Origin: Echinicola strongylocentroti
Lineage (GTDB): Bacteria; Bacteroidota; Bacteroidia; Cytophagales; Cyclobacteriaceae
NCBI RefSeq assembly: GCF_003260975.1
Contig: NZ_CP030041.1
Coordinates: forward strand, 2,403,001-2,467,000
Direction: 5' to 3'
DNA: 64,000 nt
Below are positions 35,009 through 44,899 of the stretch, one piece after another. Every line of letters starts with the position of its first letter. Within the stretch, counting starts at the first letter, position 1. The notes beneath the pieces were generated by a model. It was given only the letters and a program-made list of their open reading frames with translations. It was not told where the DNA came from and did no database searches. Both the position numbers and the translations under genes were made by a program.

Positions 35009-36409
35009 TTATTTTTTTAACTGAAAATTCATTCTCAAATTCACCCCACCAATGGAAAACTGCTGATTGGTAAAAGTCATATTTCCCAATGGCAATTTAT
35101 AATAGGGTTCGATGGACAAGAACGTTCCATTGCTGAGATTATACTCATAGCCAAATGAAAGGTTCAGCATCTTGCCAAGATCCACATTGGACTGGTCACT
35201 ACCGGGAGTGTATTCCTGTGAGTATTGCTGTACGGACTCTGCAAATTGCAGCCCACCTGTAAAATCCTCTGTGAATTTGGATGCTACAGCAAAGGTCTCT
35301 GTTCCTTTCTGGTCAAAATAAACCATACTTGAAAGACCTGTAATCAAGAAGATATTGGCTTTGGAATTATCCATGACCTTATACTTCAAATTGATGGGGA
35401 TATCCAAGCCATAATAGCTCATGGTATATTCTGAACCTAAATAATCATTCGTAACAGCATAGGAAGCATTATTGGGATCTGCACTGCTCATTGCACGTAC
35501 CTGCATCGATTCAGGTAGCTTGGCCATCGTCTCCGGCTCAAAACGCTGGTGCGCATAGTTCACCCCTACATCGAGTTTGATTCTTTCACTGATAGAAAAC
35601 TCTGAAACAACCCCTGCCCCTAGCTGCATTCCTGATGTGGAATTAGAGGCCGCTTGAGGTCCAGCCTGCACACCAAGCCTTACCATACTCTCCTTATCAC
35701 TTTCATTTTTAATGATTGTGTTGTTATTCCTTGGAGTCTCACTTTCCTGCTCTCCATTTTTCCACTTATCTACCCAGGCTTCTGCCACTTGCTCATCCAT
35801 GTAAGCACTTTTTGTTGGATCAGGTGTATTTGACACATCCCCTTGTTTTGAAGCACTGGCGGGAGTTGGAGGCAATTTTTCATCTTGGATATCCCCACCA
35901 ATAATATAATAACTGGCAGAAGGTAGCCCAAGAGATGCCCCGCCCTCCTTTATATCCTTTTTGCTTAGCTGGGCTATAGGTTTTGAGGACTGCCGCTGAA
36001 CACGCACACCAGCCAGGTCATCGCCCATTACTTGCTCCTTCTTTTTAGCTATTGACCCTGAAGGAGGTCCTGATCGAGGCAAGGTTTCTTCTTCCTTCTC
36101 CACAATCGAATCTTCAGTAGGCTTTAGCATATCATCGAGCTTCTTGCTCTTGGTGGCGATATTCCCCTTTAGGTCTGTCACCCCCTTCTCAATTTCCTTT
36201 TCATAAGGGAAAAAGAAAAACAGCAGCAACAGTGAGGCGGCCACACCAGAGACAACGAACGGCCAAAAGACCATCTTGTTCCGTTTGGTTGGCTTATTGA
36301 AATAGACTTGGGAAAATCTCTCCCATTCTATTTGATCAAAGGCCTCTTCATGTTCATCGAAGGAGTCCCTGATCCTCTCCACAAGCCGCTTATCGAACTG
36401 CTCCTTCAT
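35009..36409 (-). CDS. Membrane-anchored protein with anti-sigma-like N-terminus and barrel-like C-terminus
   Basis: 466 residues. Cytosol-like acidic N-terminus (1-45, DEHEEAFDQIEWERF), one membrane helix (about 47-68), a long Ser/Lys/Glu linker (70-245) and a C-terminal region (about 250-466) of beta strands like the PorT/OMP_b-brl family (LDVGVNYAHQRFEP, MSYYGLDIPINLKYKV, LSFGYEYNLSNG). It overlaps the upstream ECF sigma gene by 20 bases, the place of an anti-sigma factor. I infer a membrane-bound regulator of that sigma factor; how the barrel-like part is deployed is unknown. Confidence 0.75.
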   Translation of the reverse strand: MKEQFDKRLVERIRDSFDEHEEAFDQIEWERFSQVYFNKPTKRNKMVFWPFVVSGVAASLLLLFFFFPYEKEIEKGVTDLKGNIATKSKKLDDMLKPTEDSIVEKEEETLPRSGPPSGSIAKKKEQVMGDDLAGVRVQRQSSKPIAQLSKKDIKEGGASLGLPSASYYIIGGDIQDEKLPPTPASASKQGDVSNTPDPTKSAYMDEQVAEAWVDKWKNGEQESETPRNNNTIIKNESDKESMVRLGVQAGPQAASNSTSGMQLGAGVVSEFSISERIKLDVGVNYAHQRFEPETMAKLPESMQVRAMSSADPNNASYAVTNDYLGSEYTMSYYGLDIPINLKYKVMDNSKANIFLITGLSSMVYFDQKGTETFAVASKFTEDFTGGLQFAESVQQYSQEYTPGSDQSNVDLGKMLNLSFGYEYNLSNGTFLSIEPYYKLPLGNMTFTNQQFSIGGVNLRMNFQLKK

Positions 36410-36938
36410 CTTTTATTCGGTTTAATTCTGTTATCTTCTCTCTAAGTCGTTGCTTTGCCCGGGCCAAGTAAGTACGGCAAGTACTGGCTGGGATATCCAA
36501 AGACTCTCCGATTTCTTTGTGACTGTACCCTTCTATTTCATACATATTGAAAATAAGTCGCATGATTTCAGGCAAATCTCTCAAAGCACTTAATATTTCT
36601 TCTTTTGATAACTCGTCCACAATGGACGGATCATAGGTTTCGGCCGAAGCCTTTTCTATCTCCATCACAGCATAGTGCTTTACATTCTTCCTGTAATAAT
36701 CGATGGATGTATTGATCACTATCCTGCGAAACCAAGCTTTAAAAGAGCTATTTTCGGAATATTGCTGTATCCTGTCAAAAGCTTTCATAAAGCTGTCATT
36801 AACAATTTCACAAGCTTCTTCCCGAGAATTGGAATACCTCAAAGAAATACTCATAGCATACCCATAAAAATGCTTATAAAGCATTTCCAACGCTTTGGGC
36901 TTACCATCTTTGGCTTCTTGAATGAGGTATTGGTCCAA
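36390..36938 (-). CDS. ECF-type RNA polymerase sigma-70 factor
   Basis: 182 residues. Region 2 (about 10-80, LYKHFYGYAMSISLRYSNSR, SFKAWFRRIVINTSIDYYRK) and region 4 (about 120-170, YEIEGYSHKEIGESLDIPASTCRTYLARAKQRLRE in short blocks) are both intact. It starts at TTG (36938), since an in-frame stop lies a few codons upstream. Cotranscribed with the membrane-anchored partner, the usual sigma/anti-sigma pairing. Targets unknown. Confidence 0.92.
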   Translation of the reverse strand: MDQYLIQEAKDGKPKALEMLYKHFYGYAMSISLRYSNSREEACEIVNDSFMKAFDRIQQYSENSSFKAWFRRIVINTSIDYYRKNVKHYAVMEIEKASAETYDPSIVDELSKEEILSALRDLPEIMRLIFNMYEIEGYSHKEIGESLDIPASTCRTYLARAKQRLREKITELNRIKDEGAVR

Positions 36939-37017
36939 TCGACTGGGTTTTATATGCTATGCTTATTGACGAGACGACAGCTACTCAAAAAATGCTACAC
37001 GAAACGAAAAAAAATCC

Positions 37018-37422
37018 CTAAAAATTAAAATTCACTGTTTGCACGACGTCCTGAGAAAGACTTAAAGCTACAGGACAGGTTTTTGCAGCGTTTTTAAGTT
37101 GCTGTACTAGTTTATGGTCTTCCAATGGTTGTTCCCAAGAAAAATCAATAATGATCTCTTTTATTTTCCGGGGATTGCTGTCCATTACCTTTGTCACTTC
37201 CCAATTCAGCCCCTTAAGATCCTCCCCTTTACGCTGAGCCACGATCCCCATGATGGTCACCATACAGCTAGCCAATGCCGAGGCTACGAGATCTGTTGGT
37301 GAAAATGCCTCTCCTTTGCCATTATTATCCACTGGTGCATCAGTGATGATCTTAGTGCCTGATTGCAAGTGCTCAGACGTTGTTCGTAGATTTTCGAGGT
37401 AGGTGCTTTTAATAGTAGGCAT
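37018..37422 (-). CDS. OsmC-family peroxiredoxin-like protein
   Basis: 134 residues. Reduces organic hydroperoxides in the cytoplasm. Redox cysteines Cys53 (ASALASCMVTIMG) and Cys116 (AAKTCPVALSL) are both present with family spacing, and FSPTDLVASAL is the OsmC block. Closer to the YhfA/OsmC subgroup than to Ohr. Single gene with its own -7 box. Confidence 0.92.
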   Translation of the reverse strand: MPTIKSTYLENLRTTSEHLQSGTKIITDAPVDNNGKGEAFSPTDLVASALASCMVTIMGIVAQRKGEDLKGLNWEVTKVMDSNPRKIKEIIIDFSWEQPLEDHKLVQQLKNAAKTCPVALSLSQDVVQTVNFNF

Positions 37423-37461
37423 AAACCTTTATTTTTATTTAAAGTTATCTAACATATAAAA

Positions 37462-37469
37462 CAAAATTA
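37462..37469 (-). promoter_or_regulatory. -7 box of the osmC-like gene
   Basis: TAATTTTG on the minus strand, exact TAnnTTTG, about 40 bases before the ATG. The divergent gene at 37491 starts only 21 bases away. Confidence 0.5.
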
Positions 37470-37490
37470 GCGTATAATTCCTTAGAACAT

Positions 37491-38222
37491 ATGACAAAAG
37501 GAACAAAATATCTTATCCTCTTACTGTTTGTGGCCGCTCCGCACTTTTTAATGGCTCAAGGAAGAGAAGCTGGAGACTACGATTATGACAAGGAAGTATT
37601 CTTTGGCATAAACAAAAACACCAACGGAGGGCTCATTGGTGGACTCTACCTGAAAATCGGCTCTAGAATTACCGAAAATACATTTCAGTTTTTTTCGCTG
37701 GAGATGGCAAATGTCAAAAACCCTAAGGAGACGCGTTACAGTACCATCTTGGGCAATAGCTTCATTTACGGAAAATCCAATTACCTCTATAGCATCAGGC
37801 CACAATACGGCAGGGAGCTGATTCTTTTCAAAAAAGCCCCTCAAAAAGGAGTTCAAGTATCTGTCCTTTCTGCAATAGGCCCCTCCATTGGAATCTTGGC
37901 ACCTTATTATATAGAGTACGCCACATCCAATTCAGAAAGTAGCCGGGCGCAATATGACCCAGAAATCCATCAGTCCTTGGCTTATGTATTAGGGCCAGGA
38001 AGATTATTTGAAGGGCTGGGCGAATCGGAACTGGCTATTGGAGCCAATGTAAAGGCTGCCTTATCATTCGAATTTGGAGTTTTCAAATCTAATGTCACTG
38101 GCTTGGAACTTGGATATGAATTAGAGGGTTTTACAAAAGAGATTAACCTGATGCCAACCACGGAAAACCGACAGATTTTTCAATCTGTCTACTTCACGTT
38201 GTTCTATGGTTTCAGGAAATAG
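37491..38222 (+). CDS. Exported protein, possible outer membrane barrel
   Basis: 243 residues, family not recognised. Signal peptide about 1-22 (LILLLFVAAPHFLMA, before Q). The mature protein alternates glycine-rich turns and amphipathic strands (GGLIGGLYLKIGSR, VTGLELGYELEG, SVYFTLFYGFRK), ending in an aromatic strand, which suggests a small beta-barrel. It precedes lipA by 59 bases but lipA has its own promoter, so a functional link is not implied. Confidence 0.7.
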   Translation: MTKGTKYLILLLFVAAPHFLMAQGREAGDYDYDKEVFFGINKNTNGGLIGGLYLKIGSRITENTFQFFSLEMANVKNPKETRYSTILGNSFIYGKSNYLYSIRPQYGRELILFKKAPQKGVQVSVLSAIGPSIGILAPYYIEYATSNSESSRAQYDPEIHQSLAYVLGPGRLFEGLGESELAIGANVKAALSFEFGVFKSNVTGLELGYELEGFTKEINLMPTTENRQIFQSVYFTLFYGFRK

Positions 38223-38230
38223 TACACAAA

Positions 38231-38261
38231 TTGGTTTTGCCACCACAAAACCTTAATTTTG
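38231..38261 (+). promoter_or_regulatory. lipA promoter
   Basis: TTG (38231-38233), 20 bases, TAATTTTG (38254-38261), exact -7 consensus; leader about 15 bases. Confidence 0.65.
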
Positions 38262-38281
38262 CGACAAGTTAAGAAAGCGAG

Positions 38282-39160
38282 ATGATAGAACTACCCGTAA
38301 TATCCGAAGAATCCAAAAAGCGTAAAAAACCAGATTGGTTGAGAGTAAAACTCCCTGTAGGTAAAGAATACGCCAAAGTCAGGAAATTAGTTGACGAACA
38401 TAAACTTCATACCATTTGTGAAAGCGGGAACTGCCCTAATATGGGAGAGTGTTGGGGAGCCGGCACAGCCACTTTTATGATCCTTGGCAATGTATGTACA
38501 CGGTCCTGCTCGTTCTGCGCAGTAGCCACTGGAAGGCCGCCAGAATATGACACTGATGAACCTAGACGAGTAGCAGAGGCCATTAAGCTTATGGGGGTCA
38601 AGCATGCAGTACTTACTTCTGTAAACAGGGACGAGCTGAAAGATCGTGGTGCTGAAATATGGTACCAAACCGTCATCGAGACCAAAAAGCTTTCACCGGA
38701 AACAACCATCGAAACCCTCATCCCTGATGTAAAATCCAACTGGGATGCGTTATACCGGATGATTGATGGTGGACAAGAAGTGGTTTCCCATAATATGGAA
38801 ACTGTCGAGAGCCTCTACAGAAGAGTAAGGCCACAAGCAAAATACTGGAGATCACTAGAGCAGATCAAGCTGACCAAGGAATACGGCAAAAGGACCAAAA
38901 CAGGCATTATGCTTGGCCTTGGCGAAACCAAGGAGCAGGTATATAAAGCCATGGATGACTTGGCCGAGCACGAATGTGACATCCTGACACTGGGCCAATA
39001 CCTACAACCTACCAAAATGCATATCGAGGTAGCCGAATTTATCCACCCTGATCTCTTCGACCTCTACCGCGAAGAAGGGCTTAAAAGAGGCCTTAAATAT
39101 GTAGAGTCAGGACCATTGGTAAGGTCTTCTTATCATGCGGAGAGGCATGTGAATGTGTAA
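38282..39160 (+). CDS. lipA: Lipoyl synthase
   Basis: Radical SAM enzyme inserting two sulfurs into octanoyl-protein to make lipoyl cofactor. 292 residues. Auxiliary cluster cysteines Cys46, Cys51, Cys57 ([12 protein letters not shown]) and radical SAM cysteines Cys72, Cys76, Cys79 (CTRSCSFC) are intact, and the C-terminal RSSYHAERH supplies the last auxiliary ligand Ser. lipB is not in the window. Monocistronic. Confidence 0.96.
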   Translation: MIELPVISEESKKRKKPDWLRVKLPVGKEYAKVRKLVDEHKLHTICESGNCPNMGECWGAGTATFMILGNVCTRSCSFCAVATGRPPEYDTDEPRRVAEAIKLMGVKHAVLTSVNRDELKDRGAEIWYQTVIETKKLSPETTIETLIPDVKSNWDALYRMIDGGQEVVSHNMETVESLYRRVRPQAKYWRSLEQIKLTKEYGKRTKTGIMLGLGETKEQVYKAMDDLAEHECDILTLGQYLQPTKMHIEVAEFIHPDLFDLYREEGLKRGLKYVESGPLVRSSYHAERHVNV

Positions 39161-39199
39161 GCAGAAAAATAGATTAGTCTATGCCCATCACTTTCAACT

Positions 39200-39257
39200 C
39201 TGTTTATGCGTCAGCAATCAGTTTAAGACCGAAATAGATCGGCGAATGCATAAACAG
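39200..39257. repeat. Long-loop inverted repeat between lipA and atpG
   Basis: CTGTTTATGC (39200-39209) and GCATAAACAG (39248-39257) are perfect arms; the 38-base loop contains a smaller CCGA...TCGG hairpin. It lies just before the shared terminator and does not look coding. Confidence 0.5.
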
Positions 39258-39299
39258 GGGTAAAGCTAAAAAGCCCCAGCATTGAGAATAGAATACAAA

Positions 39300-39334
39300 A
39301 AAAACTCTTTCCGCTATTGCAGAAAGAGTTTTTT
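39300..39334. terminator. Bidirectional terminator of lipA and the ATP synthase operon
   Basis: AAAACTCTTTC pairs with GAAAGAGTTTT around CGCTATTGCA; T-runs flank it on both strands. Confidence 0.9.
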
Positions 39335-39357
39335 ATTTTACTTCTCTTACTATTTTA

Positions 39358-40233
39358 TCACTCACCGCCAAGTGCCTCTGCACCGGCTACAATTTCAAGT
39401 ATCTCGTTGGTAATAGCAGCTTGTCGGGTTCTATTGTACATCAGCCGCAAGTCTTTAAGCAATTCTCCAGCATTCTCAGTAGCCTTGTCCATGGCTGTCA
39501 TTCGAGCACCGTGCTCAGAGGCATTACTTTCCAATACTGCTTTATAAAACTGTATTTTTAATGAGGTAGGAACAAGCTCCTGAATGATATAATCCCTAGA
39601 AGGCTCCATGATATAATCTACATTGGTGCCAGAAGCGACCTCATCGGTCTCTTCTTTTTCCATAGGAAGGAACTGCTCATTTCTAACGATTTGGGTCGCT
39701 ACATTTTTAAATTCATTGTACACCAATACCACTTTATCATATGTACCTTTTTCAAATTCTCCCATGGCGTACTCCGCAGCGTCTTTTACGACATCAAAGG
39801 TCAAATCGGAAAATACTTGATAGAAATCACCTATCACACTGTATTCTCTCTTTTTGAAAGTTTCATAAGCCTTTTTGCCTAAAGGAAGGATAGTAATCTT
39901 TTTATCGGCATACTCTGTATTGATGGCCGCTGTTGCTGCCTTGATGATGTTGGTATTAAAGGCACCACAAAGTCCCTTGTCTGAGGTGACAGGAACGATC
40001 AATACGTTGTTAACCTCTCTCTTTTCAGCATAAACCAGATCGCTGCCTCCTTCAATTCCTGCAGAAACATTATTAAGAATGGCAGTTAATTTCTGAGAAT
40101 AAGGACGCATTTGGATGATTTTATCCTGAGCCCTCCTTAGCTTCGCTGCAGCCACCATTTTCATCGCCTTGGTGATTTGCTGCGTAGAAACTACAGAGTT
40201 AATCCTTTCTTTTACTTCCTTTAAGTTAGCCAT
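39358..40233 (-). CDS. atpG: F1 ATP synthase gamma subunit
   Basis: 291 residues, central rotor shaft. N-terminal coiled coil MANLKEVKERINSVVSTQQI, KAMKMVAAAKLRRAQ and C-terminal coiled coil MTAMDKATENAGELL with RTRQAAITNEILEIV are the family signatures. Last gene of the operon, whose beta and epsilon genes are not here, as usual for Bacteroidota where atpDC forms a separate unit. Confidence 0.97.
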   Translation of the reverse strand: MANLKEVKERINSVVSTQQITKAMKMVAAAKLRRAQDKIIQMRPYSQKLTAILNNVSAGIEGGSDLVYAEKREVNNVLIVPVTSDKGLCGAFNTNIIKAATAAINTEYADKKITILPLGKKAYETFKKREYSVIGDFYQVFSDLTFDVVKDAAEYAMGEFEKGTYDKVVLVYNEFKNVATQIVRNEQFLPMEKEETDEVASGTNVDYIMEPSRDYIIQELVPTSLKIQFYKAVLESNASEHGARMTAMDKATENAGELLKDLRLMYNRTRQAAITNEILEIVAGAEALGGE

Positions 40234-40288
40234 ATTTACAAATAGAGAATAAAGCCTCCACCCTCCTGAAGGAGAGTGGAGTTAATAA

Positions 40289-41866
40289 TTATTTTGCGTA
40301 CTTAGGTGTAAGTTCTTTTGCTGCTTTTTCTAGCAATTTACCAGCTGTATCCAAGTCTCCTTTAGCTAGGGCGGTAATCGCCTCTTGGTACTGAGAAGTA
40401 AGCAGGGTATAAAATTCCTTTTCAAACTCCCTAGCTCTCTCTACAGGCACACTATCCATCAATCCTTTCGTAGAAGCATAGATAATCGCAGCCTGAAGTT
40501 CTACTTTTACCGGAGAATACTGCGCTTGTTTCAGGATTTCCTGATTTCGTCTACCTCGTTCGATTGTCCTTCTTGTAGTCGCATCCAGATCAGAGCCAAA
40601 TTTCGCAAATGCTTCCAATTCACGGAACTGTGCTTGGTCAAGCTTCAATGTACCAGACACCTTCTTCATGGACTTGATTTGGGCATTACCACCTACCCTC
40701 GACACGGAAATACCAACGTTAATTGCTGGACGGATACCCGAGTTAAAAAGGTTGGTTTCCAAGAAGATCTGACCATCTGTAATAGAGATCACATTAGTAG
40801 GGATATAAGCAGAAACGTCACCCGCTTGAGTTTCGATGATCGGAAGTGCCGTCAAAGACCCGCCGCCTTTCACCAATGGTTTAAGCGACGCTGGAAGATC
40901 ATTCATTTCCTTCGCAATGGTATCGGAAGAGTTGATCTTAGCGGCTCTTTCCAACAATCTAGAGTGAAGGTAGAACACATCACCTGGGTATGCTTCACGT
41001 CCCGGAGGTCTTCTTAGTAGTAGGGAAACTTCACGATAGGCTACGGCTTGCTTGGAAAGGTCATCATAAACCACCAATGCAGGTCGGCCTGTATCACGGA
41101 AGAACTCTCCAATCGCAGCACCTGTAAAAGGAGCAAAGAACTGCATGGGAGCTGGTTCTGAAGCCGGAGCTGCCACAATTACGGTGTAAGGAAGTGCTCC
41201 ACCTTTTTCCAAGGCAGCCACCACACCTGCTACTGTAGATGCCTTCTGACCGATGGCTACATAAATACAGAAAACGGGCTCTCCCTTGTCGTAAAATTCT
41301 TTTTGGTTAAGAATGGTATCGATGGCCACGGCAGTTTTACCTGTCTGACGGTCACCAATGATCAATTCCCGCTGACCTCTACCGATCGGGATCATCGCAT
41401 CGATAGATTTGATGCCTGTCTGAAGTGGTTCATTTACTGGTTGACGGTAGATGACACCTGGTGCTTTACGCTCCAATGGCATATCGTAAAGGTCACCTTC
41501 TATAGGGCCTTTTCCGTCAATCGGTTGACCAAGGGTATCCACCACCCGGCCCAACATACCTTCACCTGCTTTGATAGAAGCAATTTGTTTGGTCCGCTTT
41601 ACAGTATCTCCTTCTCTTACCTCCTTAGAGTCTCCGAAAAGCACTGCACCAACATTGTCTTCTTCTAGGTTAAGTACCATTGCTTTGAGTCCGTTTTCGA
41701 ACTCCAGCAACTCACCAGATTGAGCTTGGGATAGTCCGTAGATACGGGCCACACCATCACCAACTTGTAGGACTGTTCCTACTTCTTCCAGTTCAGCTTC
41801 CGTTTTAGCGCCTGAGAGCTGCTCTCTCAAGATCGCCGAAACTTCATCAGGTCTTACTTCTGCCAT
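40289..41866 (-). CDS. atpA: F1 ATP synthase alpha subunit
   Basis: 525 residues, nucleotide-binding non-catalytic subunit. P-loop GDRQTGKT (171-178), [14 protein letters not shown] and [20 protein letters not shown] in pieces identify it; the arginine-finger region [12 protein letters not shown] is present. Between atpH (35 bases upstream) and atpG (55 bases downstream). Confidence 0.98.
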   Translation of the reverse strand: MAEVRPDEVSAILREQLSGAKTEAELEEVGTVLQVGDGVARIYGLSQAQSGELLEFENGLKAMVLNLEEDNVGAVLFGDSKEVREGDTVKRTKQIASIKAGEGMLGRVVDTLGQPIDGKGPIEGDLYDMPLERKAPGVIYRQPVNEPLQTGIKSIDAMIPIGRGQRELIIGDRQTGKTAVAIDTILNQKEFYDKGEPVFCIYVAIGQKASTVAGVVAALEKGGALPYTVIVAAPASEPAPMQFFAPFTGAAIGEFFRDTGRPALVVYDDLSKQAVAYREVSLLLRRPPGREAYPGDVFYLHSRLLERAAKINSSDTIAKEMNDLPASLKPLVKGGGSLTALPIIETQAGDVSAYIPTNVISITDGQIFLETNLFNSGIRPAINVGISVSRVGGNAQIKSMKKVSGTLKLDQAQFRELEAFAKFGSDLDATTRRTIERGRRNQEILKQAQYSPVKVELQAAIIYASTKGLMDSVPVERAREFEKEFYTLLTSQYQEAITALAKGDLDTAGKLLEKAAKELTPKYAK

Positions 41867-41901
41867 TCTTGAATATAGTTATATAGTTTTTCCTGTATTT
41901 A

Positions 41902-42462
41902 TTAAATCTGCTTCTCGTAATGATTGTTCGAGAACTGTAATTTCAATGCCTTCAACTTGCTGTTCATCGACTCGTCCAGCTGACGGTCGTTTACTCTCAA
42001 TACAAAGCCACCGATGATATCCTTATCCACCTTTTCTACGAGCTCGACTTTTTCTTTACCAGAAATTTCCTTCACTGTCTCTGCAAAGGTGGCTCTAAGC
42101 TCATCGTTCATGGCGAAGGTCGTCGTCACTTCGGCTATTTGGATGCCCTGGTGTAGGTTATAAAGCTCTAGAAAGGCTTTTGCAATGTCAGCAATAATAT
42201 CTTCCCGATGCTTACGGGAAATGATATCATAAAAGGACAAGGTAAGCTCCTGCGCTGTTCCGGAAAATATCTTATTGATGACTTTGGCTTTCACGTCAGG
42301 TTTAACGATAGGACTCTTAAGCATCAAAGCAAAATCCCTATTGGAACCCGCTACTGCTAGCAACGATTCCATATCCTGATGTACTTCCTTCAGTATTCCT
42401 CTTTCATCTGCCAATTCCAATAGAGATTTGGCATACCTCGAAGCGACTCTTTTAACTGACAT
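41902..42462 (-). CDS. atpH: F1 ATP synthase delta subunit
   Basis: 186 residues, peripheral-stalk protein linking F1 to subunit b. N-terminal six-helix domain (SVKRVASRYAKSLLELADE) and the C-terminal block KVDKDIIGGFVLRVNDRQLD are clear. It lies 9 bases after atpF. Confidence 0.95.
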   Translation of the reverse strand: MSVKRVASRYAKSLLELADERGILKEVHQDMESLLAVAGSNRDFALMLKSPIVKPDVKAKVINKIFSGTAQELTLSFYDIISRKHREDIIADIAKAFLELYNLHQGIQIAEVTTTFAMNDELRATFAETVKEISGKEKVELVEKVDKDIIGGFVLRVNDRQLDESMNSKLKALKLQFSNNHYEKQI

Positions 42463-42471
42463 TTGCTACGA

Positions 42472-42966
42472 TTAATTTAACTTAAGATCTTTAACAAACT
42501 CCTCTACCAACTCTTTTTGCGCCTTGTCACTTTCAAGGTTTTTGCGCAATAATTTCTCTGTTACGTCCAGTGCCAATGTGGCCACTTGGTTTTTCACTTC
42601 TGACAATGCCGCCTTCTTCTCTGTTTCAATTACCGCTTTAGCATCTTCAATCATTTTGGCACCTGCCTTCGAAGCCGCTTCTTTGGCCTCTTCGATCATC
42701 TTAGCAGATGTATCATTGGCAGATTTCAGTATCTGATCACGCTCAAGCCTGGCCTCTTGCAGCAACTTTTCGTTCTCTGCTTTAAGATTTGCCATTTCAT
42801 TTCTTGCGTTCTCAGCTGCTTTTAACGCACCTTCGATGGCAGTTTCACGCTCATCTAGTGCCGAGAGAATTGGTTTCCATGCAAATTTGCCCAGGATAAT
42901 CAATAAAATCCCAAAACCGATAATTTGCCAAATGATTAGTCCAGAACCAGGAATTATAAGATCCAT
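42472..42966 (-). CDS. atpF: F0 ATP synthase subunit b
   Basis: 164 residues, one N-terminal membrane helix (LIIWQIIGFGILLIILGKFAW in two blocks, about 9-28) and a long charged coiled coil (about 35-150) that forms the peripheral stalk. One copy only, so a homodimer is expected. Confidence 0.96.
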   Translation of the reverse strand: MDLIIPGSGLIIWQIIGFGILLIILGKFAWKPILSALDERETAIEGALKAAENARNEMANLKAENEKLLQEARLERDQILKSANDTSAKMIEEAKEAASKAGAKMIEDAKAVIETEKKAALSEVKNQVATLALDVTEKLLRKNLESDKAQKELVEEFVKDLKLN

Positions 42967-43045
42967 CTATATAAAGTTTTAAACTGTTTTGTTCAAATGA
43001 TAAAGTAGGGATAGGCCTAGCGCCCATCCCCATTCTTTGTACTTC

Positions 43046-43315
<270 letters not shown>

Positions 43316-43337
43316 TTATAAATTGAACAAAGAAATT

Positions 43338-44369
43338 CTAGTGATGATCGTGTTCTGCTACTGCCTGTCCAATGTACATCGCAGAGAACAACGTAAAGAC
43401 ATAAGCCTGAATGGCCGCTACCAACAATTCTATCAAGTTGATAAAGACAACCATTACCGTACTGGCCACTCCTACAGCGTAAGATTCAAACACGAAGATC
43501 AAACCGATAAAGCTGAGGATAACGATGTGTCCAGCCGTAATTGCGACAAATAGTCGCACCATTAAGGCAAACGGCTTGGTAAACAAACCGATAATTTCTA
43601 CTGGTACAATAACAATAAGCAATGGTAACGGAACCCCCGGTGTGGCGACTACGTGCTTCCAGTATTCTTTGTTGCCATTGAGATTGGTAGCAAACCAAGT
43701 AAACACCGCCAAAGTCATCGTTACTGCAATATTACCAGTAAGATTGGCAGCTCCAGGGACTAGTCCCATAAGGTTACCTACCAAAATAAAGAAAAATATG
43801 GTTAATAAATACGGTGTAAATTTCTTGTATTTAGGACCAATATTAGGCTTGGCCACGTCATCCCTTACAAAAAGCACCAATGGCTCTATCACCGAAGCAA
43901 TGCCTTTGGGAGCTCCATGGGGATTTTTTTTGTAATTTCTTGCTGCGGAAAGCACCGACCAAAAGATCACAGCCAGAACAATCAGTAGCATCGCTACGTT
44001 TTTGGTAATGGACAGGTCCATAAATGACCTGCTTTCGTCTACAGCATGTAGTTTATCATGTTCATTGATATAGTAGCCATTATGCTCCACACCAAATGCA
44101 TGGGTCTCATGATCCTGAAAATCAGTAGACATGTAAAATTCCAGTCCACGATCACCAGAATAAATGATCACCGGCAAAGGCAATGTCACATGGGTATGCC
44201 CAAAAGTGGCAAAATGCCATTCATGCGAATCCTTTATATGGTGCATGATGAAACCCGTCTTGTTTTCGCCTTCCCCCTCAGAATCGGATGAAGCAAAAGT
44301 TGTAGTCGAGAGTGTCAGTAAAAATACTGACATCAAGGCGCTTAGGCACAGAATCTTACGAAGCATCAA
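43338..44369 (-). CDS. atpB: F0 ATP synthase subunit a with extended N-terminus
   Basis: 343 residues, about 100 longer than enterobacterial subunit a: a signal-like helix (about 4-26), a hydrophilic extension rich in His (about 30-115, HTHVTLPLPVIIY) and then the membrane core. The essential Arg272 stands in MVRLFVAITAGH. The N-terminal extension is a known feature of Bacteroidota subunit a. The C-terminus ends in HDHH. Confidence 0.96.
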   Translation of the reverse strand: MMLRKILCLSALMSVFLLTLSTTTFASSDSEGEGENKTGFIMHHIKDSHEWHFATFGHTHVTLPLPVIIYSGDRGLEFYMSTDFQDHETHAFGVEHNGYYINEHDKLHAVDESRSFMDLSITKNVAMLLIVLAVIFWSVLSAARNYKKNPHGAPKGIASVIEPLVLFVRDDVAKPNIGPKYKKFTPYLLTIFFFILVGNLMGLVPGAANLTGNIAVTMTLAVFTWFATNLNGNKEYWKHVVATPGVPLPLLIVIVPVEIIGLFTKPFALMVRLFVAITAGHIVILSFIGLIFVFESYAVGVASTVMVVFINLIELLVAAIQAYVFTLFSAMYIGQAVAEHDHH

Positions 44370-44385
44370 CTCAATTATTATAGAC

Positions 44386-44769
44386 CTACTTAGAATGAGG
44401 GCGCAAGTTAGCTATTAAGCTGTATATATCAAACAACAAATACAACAAATAGATCATAAAAAAATTCGCAAAAAACAAAATCTTATTATCTATTTTAGCA
44501 AATAAACAAATAGCAACAAAAATAAGGCTTGCCAAAAACCTAATTATTGTTGCGCCCATAAGTATTGCTACAGAATTTTCTTTCGATTGTTTTAACAAAA
44601 ATTGAATAAGCTGTCCGCTTACCAACATTACACCAAAGTAAAAAATGATGATTTGCCAAACACTGGAATGTACCCATTCCGGCTTGACGAATTGCACCAA
44701 CAACGTCATCACTGTCACCAATATAGTAAGCAACACCAAAGAACCAATGTGTGATTTTATTAATTTCAT
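44386..44769 (-). CDS. AtpI-like membrane protein
   Basis: About 127 residues from MKLIKSHIG, four hydrophobic segments, lying directly upstream of atpB where atpI sits in other operons; sequence similarity to AtpI is only general. AAGGG stands before this ATG. A longer frame begins at 44817, but a perfect TACTTTTG box (44793-44800) lies inside that extension, so the shorter start is favoured. Probably helps c-ring assembly. Confidence 0.7.
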   Translation of the reverse strand: MKLIKSHIGSLVLLTILVTVMTLLVQFVKPEWVHSSVWQIIIFYFGVMLVSGQLIQFLLKQSKENSVAILMGATIIRFLASLIFVAICLFAKIDNKILFFANFFMIYLLYLLFDIYSLIANLRPHSK

Positions 44770-44792
44770 AATTCCCTTGTGAAAATGGACTG

Positions 44793-44800
44793 CAAAAGTA
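44793..44800 (-). promoter_or_regulatory. -7 box for the ATP synthase core genes
   Basis: TACTTTTG on the minus strand, exact TAnnTTTG, 24 bases before the AtpI-like ATG. The -33 element is poor. It would allow the atp genes to be expressed separately from the M23/bactofilin/AtpZ genes upstream. Confidence 0.45.
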
Positions 44801-44899
44801 GTCATATTTTTCCACATTGACGATGTCCATCAAATAACAGCAAGGGAAACCCGTCCTCCAAAGCTTCCAAGATAAAAATGATCCGCCAGATCTGGTCGA

